From contig CAVBJJ010000037.1 in the NCBI GenBank assembly GCA_963595735.1, positions 1 to 17,856 of the forward strand: DNA of 17,856 bases, read 5' to 3'. How positions within the stretch are numbered: the stretch's first letter is position 1; each line of letters opens with the position of its first letter. Both the position numbers and the translations under genes were made by a program. Below are positions 1 through 6,736 of the stretch, one piece after another. Origin of the DNA: CALWOS01 sp963595735. Lineage in GTDB: Bacteria; Bacillota; Clostridia; Oscillospirales; Oscillospiraceae. The notes below the pieces were generated by a model that was given only the letters and a program-made list of their open reading frames with translations, did not search any database and was not told where the DNA came from.

Positions 1-1
1 C

Positions 2-463
2 GGTGCATGGTTTCTTACCATGTTCGGACTGAAATTGACAATGACCTGGTGGTCGGCCATTTTTGCCACCACCGTTGTAATATTCCCCCTGATGTATCGC
101 ACCGCCCGTGGTGCGTTTGAATCCTTTGACGAGACGCTGGCCTATTCTGGTCAGACGCTGGGGCTGCGCAACAGTTTTATTTTTTGGCGGATCCGGATGC
201 CCTATTGCAAGCAGGGTATCATCGCCGGAACCGTGCTGGCCTTTGCCCGTGCGCTGGGCGAATACGGTGCGACCAGCATGATCGCCGGATACACCCCCGG
301 TCACACGGCAACGATCTCTACTACAGTATATCAGCTGTGGCGAACCAACGATGACGCCGGGGCGTTCCGATGGGTCATGATCAATCTGGCGATCTCCGCC
401 GTGGTTCTTCTGGCGGTTAATATGTTTGAGAAAAAAAGCACCGCCGGGCGGAAAGGAGCGTGA
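2..463 (+). CDS. modB: Molybdate ABC transporter permease ModB, C-terminal part (5' end outside window)
   Basis: This is the membrane permease of the molybdate importer ModABC; it forms the channel energised by ModC. The reading frame is open from base 2, so an ATG at 20 is internal and the true start lies upstream. The visible 153 residues contain hydrophobic membrane segments and the cytoplasmic EAA loop that docks on the ATPase (about residues 47-75 of the visible part, including a conserved Gly and the RMPYCK stretch). The typical family block ALGEYGATSMIAG follows. The last helix ends in a short basic tail. The stop is 6 bp before modC and an AAAGGAG ribosome site for modC lies inside the modB end, so the two are co-transcribed. 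The assignment to molybdate rather than sulfate/tungstate rests on the downstream cofactor genes. Confidence 0.9.
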   Translation, partial: GAWFLTMFGLKLTMTWWSAIFATTVVIFPLMYRTARGAFESFDETLAYSGQTLGLRNSFIFWRIRMPYCKQGIIAGTVLAFARALGEYGATSMIAGYTPGHTATISTTVYQLWRTNDDAGAFRWVMINLAISAVVLLAVNMFEKKSTAGRKGA

Positions 464-469
464 TACTGT

Positions 470-1510
<1,041 letters not shown>

Positions 1511-1523
1511 GTATGATAGAATA

Positions 1524-1550
1524 AATTGGGCGGTATTTTGCCGCCCAATT
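1524..1550 (+). promoter_or_regulatory. Perfect 10-bp hairpin between modC and the MoeA-like gene
   Basis: Arms AATTGGGCGG (1524-1533) and CCGCCCAATT (1541-1550) are exactly complementary around a 7-nt loop. No T run follows on either strand, so it is not a standard intrinsic terminator. It sits just before the GGAAAGGAAAGG ribosome site of the next gene. It could act as an RNA processing or stabiliser hairpin that changes the ratio of transporter to cofactor gene products. Function is inferred only. Confidence 0.5.
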
Positions 1551-1573
1551 GTGGAAAGGAAAGGTTTTGCAAT

Positions 1574-2606
1574 ATGAAGAAAGTCTATGTTGCCGATGCG
1601 ATCGGCATGACGCTATGTCACGACATTACCGCCATGCGGGATGGCTTTAAGGGCGCGGCTTTCAAGCGCGGCCATGTGATCACCGAAGCGGATGTGCCGG
1701 AGCTGCTGGATCTGGGCAAGCGCTATATCTTTGTTTGGGAAGACAACGCCGGCGAGATCCACGAGGATGACTGCGCCCGCCGCATGGCTGCCATGGCGCC
1801 TGTTGCGGCTGCCCATTATTCGGAGCCTGCCGAGGGCAAGGTGCTGCTGTTTGCCGATCAGCCCGGTATGTTCCGGGTAGACACGGAGCTGCTGCGGGAA
1901 ATCAACTCGATTGGCGACATTACGATCTCCACCCTGCCGGATCACTACCCGGTGCAGCCCGGCGCCCGGATGGCCTCCATGCGCATTGTCCCCCTGGTGA
2001 CCCAGGAAAGCCAGATCATCCAGGCGGAAACGCTTTGCAAGCAGCGCAAGCTGCTGGATCTCCTGCCCTATCAGCACAANNNNNNNNNNGCACAAAAAAG
2101 TCGGCGTGGTCATCACCGGGTCGGAGATCTACACCGGACGCATCAAGGATAAGTTTGAGCCGGTCGTGCGCGCGAAGATGACGAAATATCCCAGCGAGAT
2201 CGTGGGCATTACGATTTGTGACGACGATCTGGACATGATCGTTTCCGCTGCAAAAGCCCATCTGGAAAACGGCGCGGATTTTCTGATTTTCACAGGCGGC
2301 ATGTCCGTTGACCCGGACGACCTGACCCCCAGTGCCGTCCGCCAGCTCGGCGCGGATATCATCACCCATGGCGTTCCCTCCCAGCCCGGCAACATGACGC
2401 TGGTCGCCTATCTGGGGGACATCCCCGTGCTGGGTGTGCCCGGCGCGGCGATCAGTATGCCTACAACGATTTTCGATGTGCTGCTGCCGCAGATTTTTGC
2501 GGGACAAAAGCTGACGAAGAAAGACCTGATCAATCTGGGAGACGGCGGTCTGTGCCAAATCTGCAAGAGCTGCCATTTTCCCAATTGCAGCTTCGGAAGA
2601 TATTGA
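1574..2606 (+). CDS. MoeA-like molybdopterin-binding protein (interrupted by an assembly gap)
   Basis: A protein of about 338 residues with a MoCF/molybdopterin-binding domain in its second half. It is likely to act in late molybdenum cofactor assembly or in handling of molybdopterin. The second half begins KKVGVVITGSEIYTG and contains the TGG-S-D-D loop (FTGGMSVDPDD) typical of MoeA/MogA/CinA-type pterin sites, followed by GVPGAA. The first ~165 residues are not the classical MoeA N-terminal domain, so I do not call it moeA. The C-terminus carries a Cys cluster, CX2CX2CX4C, suggesting a metal or Fe-S site. Start ATG 1574 is chosen because GGAAAGGAAAGG lies 9 nt upstream. The 10-N gap at 2080-2089 breaks the frame artificially: joining the two 'gcacaa' ends restores one frame. 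moaA follows after 1 bp. Confidence 0.8.
2080..2089. other. Assembly gap (10 N), probably spurious
   Basis: Ten N separate sequence ending gcacaa (2074-2079) from sequence starting gcacaa (2090-2095). Merging that 6-base overlap gives a continuous reading frame through the MoeA-like gene, so little or no sequence appears to be missing. Confidence 0.75.
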
Positions 2607-2607
2607 T

Positions 2608-3564
2608 ATGCGCGACACTTTCGGAAGACAGATCACCTATCTGCGGCTGTCGGTAACCGATATGTGCGATCTGCGCTGTCGCTACTGTATGCCGGCGGAT
2701 GGCGTGGAGAAAAAGTCGCACCGGGATATGCTTACCGAGGATGAGATGGTCATGGCGGCGGAAGCGGCCGTCTCCGTTGGCGTGGAGAAAATTCGCATTA
2801 CCGGCGGCGAACCCCTGGTGAAGAAAAACATTCTGTCTATCTGCCGCCGTATTGGGGCAATTCCGGAGGTGCGTGAGCTGTGCCTGACCACAAACGGTAT
2901 TCTGCTGCCTCAATTTGCAAAGCCGCTGCTGGATGCCGGGGTGTCACGGCTGAATATTAGCCTGGACACACTGGATCCGGATAAGTACGCCTATATCACA
3001 CGCGTGGGAAAGCTGGAAAATGCCATTGCCGGGATCGAAGCGGCCTTGGACGCCGGTTTCCGAAAGGTCAAGGTCAATGCGGTTTTGATTGGCGGCTTTA
3101 ATGACAGGGAGATTCCGCAGTTGGCGGGACTGACGCGGCGCTATCCGGTGGATGTGCGCTTCATTGAGCTGATGCCCATGTATGACGGCGGTGATTTTGG
3201 TCCGGAAGCTTATGTCCCTTATTCCCGTGTGCTGGAGCAACTTCCGGAAATGGAGCCGGTTCCCGGTGAAAAAGGCAGCGTGGCACGGCTATATCGTTTG
3301 TCGGACAGTCAGGGAAATATTGGTCTGATCAGCCCGGTGAGCGCACATTTCTGTGGAGAGTGCAACCGCGTTCGCCTTACGGCAGACGGCAAAATCAAGC
3401 CCTGCCTGCACGCTGCAATGGAGTACCCCATCAAAGGGCTGGATTTGGACGGCATGATCGCGCAATTCCGCAAAGCAGTGCTGGAAAAACCGGAATGGCA
3501 CGGCGAGCTTTCGCCGGAGCACCGCAGCAAGGCTAACCGCAACATGAATCAGATTGGAGGATGA
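2608..3564 (+). CDS. moaA: GTP 3',8-cyclase MoaA (radical SAM)
   Basis: Catalyses the first step of molybdenum cofactor synthesis, conversion of GTP to 3',8-cyclo-7,8-dihydro-GTP, using two [4Fe-4S] clusters. The N-terminal radical-SAM motif CX3CX2C is C20, C24, C27, and the SAM-binding GGEPL is at 66-70. The C-terminal substrate-side cluster is C249, C252 and C266 (CGECNRVRL...KPC). The chain ends in Gly-Gly, the tail known to be needed for MoaA activity. Length 318 is normal. The ATG at 2608 is 1 bp after the previous stop, with GGAAGA upstream. Product passes to MoaC encoded next. Confidence is high because every diagnostic residue is present. Confidence 0.97.
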   Translation: MRDTFGRQITYLRLSVTDMCDLRCRYCMPADGVEKKSHRDMLTEDEMVMAAEAAVSVGVEKIRITGGEPLVKKNILSICRRIGAIPEVRELCLTTNGILLPQFAKPLLDAGVSRLNISLDTLDPDKYAYITRVGKLENAIAGIEAALDAGFRKVKVNAVLIGGFNDREIPQLAGLTRRYPVDVRFIELMPMYDGGDFGPEAYVPYSRVLEQLPEMEPVPGEKGSVARLYRLSDSQGNIGLISPVSAHFCGECNRVRLTADGKIKPCLHAAMEYPIKGLDLDGMIAQFRKAVLEKPEWHGELSPEHRSKANRNMNQIGG

Positions 3565-3588
3565 CCGAAAATTTCGGGAAAGTAAGCC

Positions 3589-4095
3589 ATGAAAGATTTT
3601 ACCCATTTTAATCCACAAGGGCGAGCAAAAATGGTCGATGTCGGCGAAAAAGCCCCCTCCTGCCGTACGGCCACTGCCGCCGTGCGGGTGTTTGTCAACG
3701 AGGAGACCTTTGCCCTGATCCGCTCCGGTGGCATGAAAAAAGGCGATGTGCTCACAGTGGCGCAAATTGCCGGGGTCATGGGCGCAAAGCAGACCTCCCA
3801 TCTGATCCCCATGTGTCACCCGATCCTGATCGACGGTGTTGACCTGAAGCTGGAACTGAACGAAGCGCTGTGCTGTGTGGAAATTCGTGCCATGGTCTCC
3901 TGCACAGGACGCACCGGCGTGGAGATGGAAGCCCTTACTGCGGCTTCTGTTGCGGCATTGACCGTATATGATATGTGCAAGGCGGTACAGAAGGATATGG
4001 TGATCTCTGATCTGCGGCTGCTGGAAAAAAGCGGCGGCGTTCACGGGGATTTTCACAGAGAAGAGGCAGAGAGCCTACCGGAGGAGAAAGCATGA
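3589..4095 (+). CDS. moaC: Cyclic pyranopterin monophosphate synthase MoaC
   Basis: Converts the MoaA product to cyclic pyranopterin monophosphate. Family motifs are KMVDVGEK near the start, MGAKQTSHLIPMCHPI, and GRTGVEMEALTAAS. The two catalytic lysines known from E. coli MoaC, K51 and K131, fall at exactly the same positions here. Length 168 is normal (about 160). It starts 24 bp after moaA with a GGGAAAG ribosome site, and its stop overlaps the next start as ATGA, indicating translational coupling to the MogA-MOSC gene. Confidence 0.97.
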   Translation: MKDFTHFNPQGRAKMVDVGEKAPSCRTATAAVRVFVNEETFALIRSGGMKKGDVLTVAQIAGVMGAKQTSHLIPMCHPILIDGVDLKLELNEALCCVEIRAMVSCTGRTGVEMEALTAASVAALTVYDMCKAVQKDMVISDLRLLEKSGGVHGDFHREEAESLPEEKA

Positions 4096-5033
4096 AATTT
4101 ACAGCAGCAGTTATCACCGTCAGCGACAAGGCCTCCCGCGGGGAGCGCATTGACACCAGTGGCCCGGCTTTGTGCGCCATGCTGGAACAGGCGGGATATG
4201 AGGTCGTACACCATAAAATCGTCCCGGACGAACCGGAATTGCTCAAGCAGGAGCTTCTGCTTTGCACGGATGCAAAGCAGGTCTCCCTGGTTTTGACCAC
4301 CGGGGGAACCGGATTTTCTCCCAGAGATAACACCCCGGAGGTCACGCTGGAGGTAGCGGAGCGGGAGGTGCGCGGTATCCCGGAGTTGATGCGTGCGGAG
4401 AGCATGAAGATCACCAAGCGCGGCTGCCTGTCTCGCAGCGCCGCGGGATTGCGGGGAAAAAGTCTGATCGTGAATCTGCCCGGCAGCGAAAAAGCCGCCC
4501 GGGAGAATTTGAGCTTTATCCTGGATGTTCTCCCCCATGGGTTGGAGATTTTATCCGGCGCGGGGTCTGCGGATTGCGGCGGCGCGACCGCAAACATCAA
4601 AAGCGTTTGCGTCAGCGAGAAAAAAGGTGAACAGAAGCACCCGGTAGAACAGATCCATCTGCTGCCCAACCACGGCGTTGTTGGTGATGCTCACGCGGGA
4701 AACTGGCATCGTCAGGTCAGTCTGCTGGCGGCGGAAAGCGTGGAAAAGGTGCAAAAAAATGTCTCCTTCCCTCTGCTTCCCGGCGCTTTTGCGGAAAACA
4801 TTCTGACGGAGGGAATCTGTCTGTATGAGCTTCCTGTGGGCACCCGACTTCGCGTGGGTACAGCCATTTGTGAGGTGACGCAAATCGGCAAGGAGTGTCA
4901 CAGCGACTGCGCCATTCGGCAAGCCGCCGGTGATTGCGTGATGCCGCGGGAAGGCATTTTTGTAAAAGTATTGCAGGAGGGCTTTGTCAACAGCAGCGAC
5001 ACGCTGGCCGTGCTGTTCCTGCCGGAACAATGA
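4092..5033 (+). CDS. Fused MogA-type molybdopterin adenylyltransferase and MOSC domain protein
   Basis: Two-domain protein of 313 residues. Residues 1-160 are a MogA/MoaB domain with the pterin-binding loop TTGGTGFSPRDNTPE (from residue 69); MogA adenylylates molybdopterin before metal insertion. From about residue 168 (NIKSVCVS) to the end is a MOSC domain: GVVGDAHAG, QVSLLA, an ENILTEG stretch, L-x-VGTRLRVG, and conserved Cys269 in KECHSDC. In the MOSC family this cysteine is linked to carrying or handling sulfur of the cofactor. The stop-start overlap ATGA with moaC and the GGAGGAGAAAG ribosome site support the start. Fusing the two would allow adenylylation and sulfur handling of the pterin by one protein; that link is inference. 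It is the last gene of the cofactor operon. Confidence 0.9.
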   Translation: MKFTAAVITVSDKASRGERIDTSGPALCAMLEQAGYEVVHHKIVPDEPELLKQELLLCTDAKQVSLVLTTGGTGFSPRDNTPEVTLEVAEREVRGIPELMRAESMKITKRGCLSRSAAGLRGKSLIVNLPGSEKAARENLSFILDVLPHGLEILSGAGSADCGGATANIKSVCVSEKKGEQKHPVEQIHLLPNHGVVGDAHAGNWHRQVSLLAAESVEKVQKNVSFPLLPGAFAENILTEGICLYELPVGTRLRVGTAICEVTQIGKECHSDCAIRQAAGDCVMPREGIFVKVLQEGFVNSSDTLAVLFLPEQ

Positions 5034-5083
5034 TTTCCCCCTACTCCCCCGCCGTAGTATACGCTGCCGAAACAGGAGTTTTT

Positions 5084-5209
5084 ATGTCCATTTTCTTTGT
5101 CGGTTCATGGCAAAGAAAAAACGCCGCAGGCAAAAACCTACGGCGCTGGCCAGAAAACAGTTCGCGTCTGATGTTCTGGCTGGCACGATCTCCGGCCTCA
5201 TCGTTCTGA
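5084..5209 (+). CDS. Possible 41-codon leader ORF overlapping the small hydrophobic ORF
   Basis: An ATG at 5084 follows AGGAG (5074-5078) by 5 nt, the only good ribosome site in this stretch. Its frame overlaps the 42-codon ORF that starts at 5107 without a ribosome site of its own. The predicted peptide (41 residues, Trp/Arg-rich) shows no recognisable domain. It could couple translation into the 5107 ORF, as overlapping leader frames do in some type I toxin mRNAs, or it may be meaningless. Kept as low confidence. Confidence 0.25.
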   Translation: MSIFFVGSWQRKNAAGKNLRRWPENSSRLMFWLARSPASSF

Positions 5210-5235
5210 TTGCGCAAAAACTGTTAAATCGATGA
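5107..5235 (+). CDS. 42-residue basic/hydrophobic small protein, possible type I toxin
   Basis: Begins MAKKKRRRQ (seven basic residues in the first nine or so) and ends with one predicted membrane-spanning segment, about residues 22-40 (DVLAGTISGLIVLIAQKLL), then NR. A short hydrophobic helix plus a strongly charged end is the usual design of type I toxins of Firmicutes, but I cannot place it in a named family. There is no ribosome site right before this ATG; translation may depend on the overlapping 5084 frame. Nearly the whole ORF is covered by a predicted antisense RNA with its own promoter and terminator. It might be fortuitous: the KKK codons lie in the A-tract that is the U-tract of that antisense RNA. 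Confidence 0.45.
   Translation: MAKKKRRRQKPTALARKQFASDVLAGTISGLIVLIAQKLLNR
5112..5145 (-). terminator. Intrinsic terminator on minus strand
   Basis: Read on the minus strand: arm CGCCGTAGG, loop TTTTTG, arm CCTGCGGCG (9 pairs, one G-U), then TTTTTTCTTT. In + coordinates the arms are 5137-5145 and 5122-5130, and the U tract corresponds to 5112-5121. No minus-strand gene ends here, so it must end an untranslated RNA. Confidence 0.75.
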
Positions 5236-5269
5236 AACTTGAGGCGTTTGGGGAATAACCATCCCCCGC
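5112..5269 (-). ncRNA. Predicted ~155-nt antisense RNA opposite the 42-residue ORF
   Basis: Inferred from a minus-strand promoter (5276-5304) and a minus-strand intrinsic terminator (5145-5112) in correct order and spacing. The expected start is about 5269 and the end about 5112-5115. The RNA would be complementary to the 3' part of any mRNA crossing 5107-5235 and would cover all but the first codons of that ORF. This is the arrangement of antisense antitoxin RNAs in type I toxin-antitoxin loci. No Rfam family is recognised. No expression evidence exists in the sequence itself. Confidence 0.55.
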
Positions 5270-5275
5270 GTCTCT

Positions 5276-5304
5276 ATTGTAAACGAATGAAAATCAACTG
5301 TCAA
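5276..5304 (-). promoter_or_regulatory. Near-consensus sigma-A promoter on minus strand
   Basis: -35 TTGACA (complement of 5299-5304, 6 of 6), 17-nt spacer, -10 TACAAT (complement of 5276-5281, 5 of 6). It points leftward into the antisense of the 42-residue ORF. Its -35 box overlaps the ribosome site (5303-5309) of the 30-residue ORF on the other strand. Confidence 0.7.
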
Positions 5305-5314
5305 GGAGGGCATT

Positions 5315-5407
5315 ATGAAGTTTATACTTTCGCTGGCGCTGTTTGTCGCCGTCTTCGTCCCGCTCCGGCGGCTGTTTCGGAAGCTGCTCAACGGGGACAA
5401 AGGATAG
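5315..5407 (+). CDS. 30-residue hydrophobic small protein
   Basis: ATG at 5315 follows the near-perfect ribosome site AAGGAGGG (5303-5310). The peptide starts MKFILSLALFVAVFVP, one membrane segment of about 14-16 residues, then a basic amphipathic tail LRRLFRKLLNGDKG. No family is recognised. It is comparable in size and layout to small membrane toxins or other small membrane proteins. It sits downstream of the 42-residue ORF/antisense pair, and both peptides share a K-LLN-type basic end. No clear own promoter or terminator was seen. The strong ribosome site argues that it is translated. Confidence 0.5.
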   Translation: MKFILSLALFVAVFVPLRRLFRKLLNGDKG

Positions 5408-5499
5408 AAATAACAAGCTGAATCCGCACCGTATGTATGCAGCGCATCTGTTACCCATCAATGACAAGCCGATAACGGGAACTTTGATATTTTCAAGAA

Positions 5500-5536
5500 A
5501 GCACTTTACAAAAAAACAAGAAAGTGCTAGTATAAT
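5500..5536 (+). promoter_or_regulatory. Probable promoter of the pan-coa operon with an 8-bp inverted repeat
   Basis: A perfect -10 TATAAT lies at 5531-5536. The best -35 candidates are TTTACA (5505-5510, 20 nt away) or TACAAA (5507-5512, 18 nt away). Arms AGCACTTT (5500-5507) and AAAGTGCT (5521-5528) are exactly complementary, 21 bp centre to centre, so they present two half-sites on one face of the helix across the promoter. That suggests a dimeric repressor operator; the regulator is unknown. An alternative reading is that it is only a weak hairpin. Confidence 0.55.
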
Positions 5537-5564
5537 AGCGTTTTTTACCGAATATTACGCAAAC

Positions 5565-5646
5565 TATGCGGATGGTATTCCTGGCGTTTGGGAAACTGTA
5601 CCGGCATATGCGATGGTAATTCCCTGTTTGGAAGAAGCACTGCGCC
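5565..5646 (+). ncRNA. Tandem hairpins in the panB leader, probable 'pan' RNA motif
   Basis: Two consecutive hairpins share the same design. Copy 1 (5565-5608): outer TATGC/GCATA, then bulged A5572, TGGT (5573-5576) pairing with ACTG (5595-5598), bulged A5577, and TTCC (5578-5581) with GGAA (5591-5594). Copy 2 (5610-5645): GCG/CGC, bulged A5613, TGGT (5614-5617) with ACTG (5639-5642), AA bulge, TTCC with GGAA (5630-5633). The pan motif is a structured RNA reported upstream of panB operons in Firmicutes, with conserved bulged A residues and often occurring as a pair; the place and shape fit. Its ligand is not established, so regulation by a pantothenate/CoA-pathway compound is inference. I could not run a covariance-model search. 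Confidence 0.65.
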
Positions 5647-5707
5647 TGATCCCTGTGATCGCTCATGCGGCATGGAGGAGCGCCGGTTTGTGTTTTTCCG
5701 TCGGGGG

Positions 5708-5733
5708 ATGGATTTGCGTTGCACGCAAACCAT
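5708..5733 (+). promoter_or_regulatory. Strong leader hairpin between the tandem hairpins and the terminator
   Basis: Arms ATGG-A-TTTGCGT (5708-5719) and ACGCAAA-CCAT (5723-5733) pair over 11 bp with one bulged A (5712) and a 3-nt loop. It lies about 60 nt after the tandem hairpins and 36 nt before the terminator. It may be part of the switching structure, or merely a stabilising stem. Confidence 0.5.
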
Positions 5734-5769
5734 ATCGTTGCATCTTTGTCTGCCTTTTCCTTTATACAT

Positions 5770-5807
5770 CCGCTGTTCTCTTTGTGGGAGCAACGGGTAT
5801 TTTTTTA
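5770..5807 (+). terminator. Intrinsic terminator/attenuator upstream of panB
   Basis: Arm 5770-5780 pairs with 5786-5796 (11 positions: one C-A mismatch, two G-U pairs) around loop TTTGT, followed by GTATTTTTTTA. It lies 38 bp before the panB start and downstream of the promoter and tandem hairpins. No gene ends just before it, so it is best read as a conditional attenuator of the pantothenate operon. Confidence 0.7.
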
Positions 5808-5845
5808 TCCAAAAGCCCGAAAATAACCAAAACGAAAGGTGACAT

Positions 5846-6736
5846 ATGATGGCAGGAAAAAACACTGTGTCCTCCCTGTTGGAAATGAAGCGAAACGGCG
5901 AGCGCATCTCGCAGCTGACCTGTTATGATTACACCACTGCCAAGCTGATCTCCGCCGCCGGGGTCAACTCCCTGCTGGTGGGGGACAGCCTTGGCATGGT
6001 GATGCAGGGCTATGATACCACACTTCCAGTCACTATGGAGGAGATGATCCTCTATGCGCGAAGCGTGGTGCGCGGCGCGGGCGACGCCTTTGTTGTTGTG
6101 GATATGCCCTTTATGAGCTATCAGACCTCCGTGGAGGAGGCCGTTCGCAATGCGGGGCGGCTGATCAAGGAGACCGGCGCAAACGCCGTGAAGCTGGAGG
6201 GCGGCAGCACCGTTGCCCCGCAGATCCGTGCCATTGTGGATGCGGGCATCCCGGTGTGCGCCCATGTGGGTATGACGCCGCAATCCGTTAATGTATTTGG
6301 CGGATTCAAGGTGCAGGGCAAAGGCGAGGCCAATGCCCGCCGGGTGCTGGAAGACGCCCTTGCCGTGCAGCAGGCCGGCGCTTTTATGGTGGTGCTGGAG
6401 TGCGTGCCGCCCAAGCTGGCCGCGCTGATCACCAAAAAGGTGGATATGGTCACCATCGGCATCGGTGCAGGCGCAGGGTGCGATGGACAGGTGCTGGTTT
6501 ATCAGGATATGCTGGAGATGTGCGGTGCGGTCAGCCCCCGCTTTGTGGCGCACTTTTCCCAGGTTGGCACCATGATGCGGCAGGCGTTTGCAGACTATGA
6601 CGCCGCCGTGAAAGCAGGCAGCTTCCCTACCGCTGCCCACAGCTATGAAAAAAGCGACTGCTCCGATGCATTCCTGGAAAAGCTGGATCACGAATACGAG
6701 ACTCAAGAACAAAACAACGAGGTGGAAAGATCATGA
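5846..6736 (+). CDS. panB: 3-methyl-2-oxobutanoate hydroxymethyltransferase PanB
   Basis: First committed step of pantothenate synthesis: transfers a hydroxymethyl group from methylene-tetrahydrofolate to 2-ketoisovalerate, giving ketopantoate. The metal-binding aspartates fall in VGDSLGM (D47) and VVVDMPFMSY (D86); other family residues are H140 in HVGMTPQS and catalytic E185 in LECVP. The IGIGAGAGCDGQVLV block is also typical. Length 296 is slightly longer than usual (264-280), the excess being a C-terminal acidic tail. GAAAGGTG precedes an ATGATG pair; 5846 is used, 5849 is equally possible. The stop overlaps panC (ATGA). Transcription probably depends on the attenuated leader. Confidence 0.97.
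   Translation: MMAGKNTVSSLLEMKRNGERISQLTCYDYTTAKLISAAGVNSLLVGDSLGMVMQGYDTTLPVTMEEMILYARSVVRGAGDAFVVVDMPFMSYQTSVEEAVRNAGRLIKETGANAVKLEGGSTVAPQIRAIVDAGIPVCAHVGMTPQSVNVFGGFKVQGKGEANARRVLEDALAVQQAGAFMVVLECVPPKLAALITKKVDMVTIGIGAGAGCDGQVLVYQDMLEMCGAVSPRFVAHFSQVGTMMRQAFADYDAAVKAGSFPTAAHSYEKSDCSDAFLEKLDHEYETQEQNNEVERS

Noticed and set aside
1511..1573. Molybdenum cofactor riboswitch before the MoeA-like gene
   Set aside because: The modC-gene gap is only 63 bp with a single simple hairpin, far too small for the complex Moco riboswitch fold.
5343..5849. 168-codon + frame running through the panB leader
   Set aside because: It crosses the promoter, tandem hairpins and terminator of the leader and overlaps the 30-codon ORF; no ribosome site and no coherent protein character.
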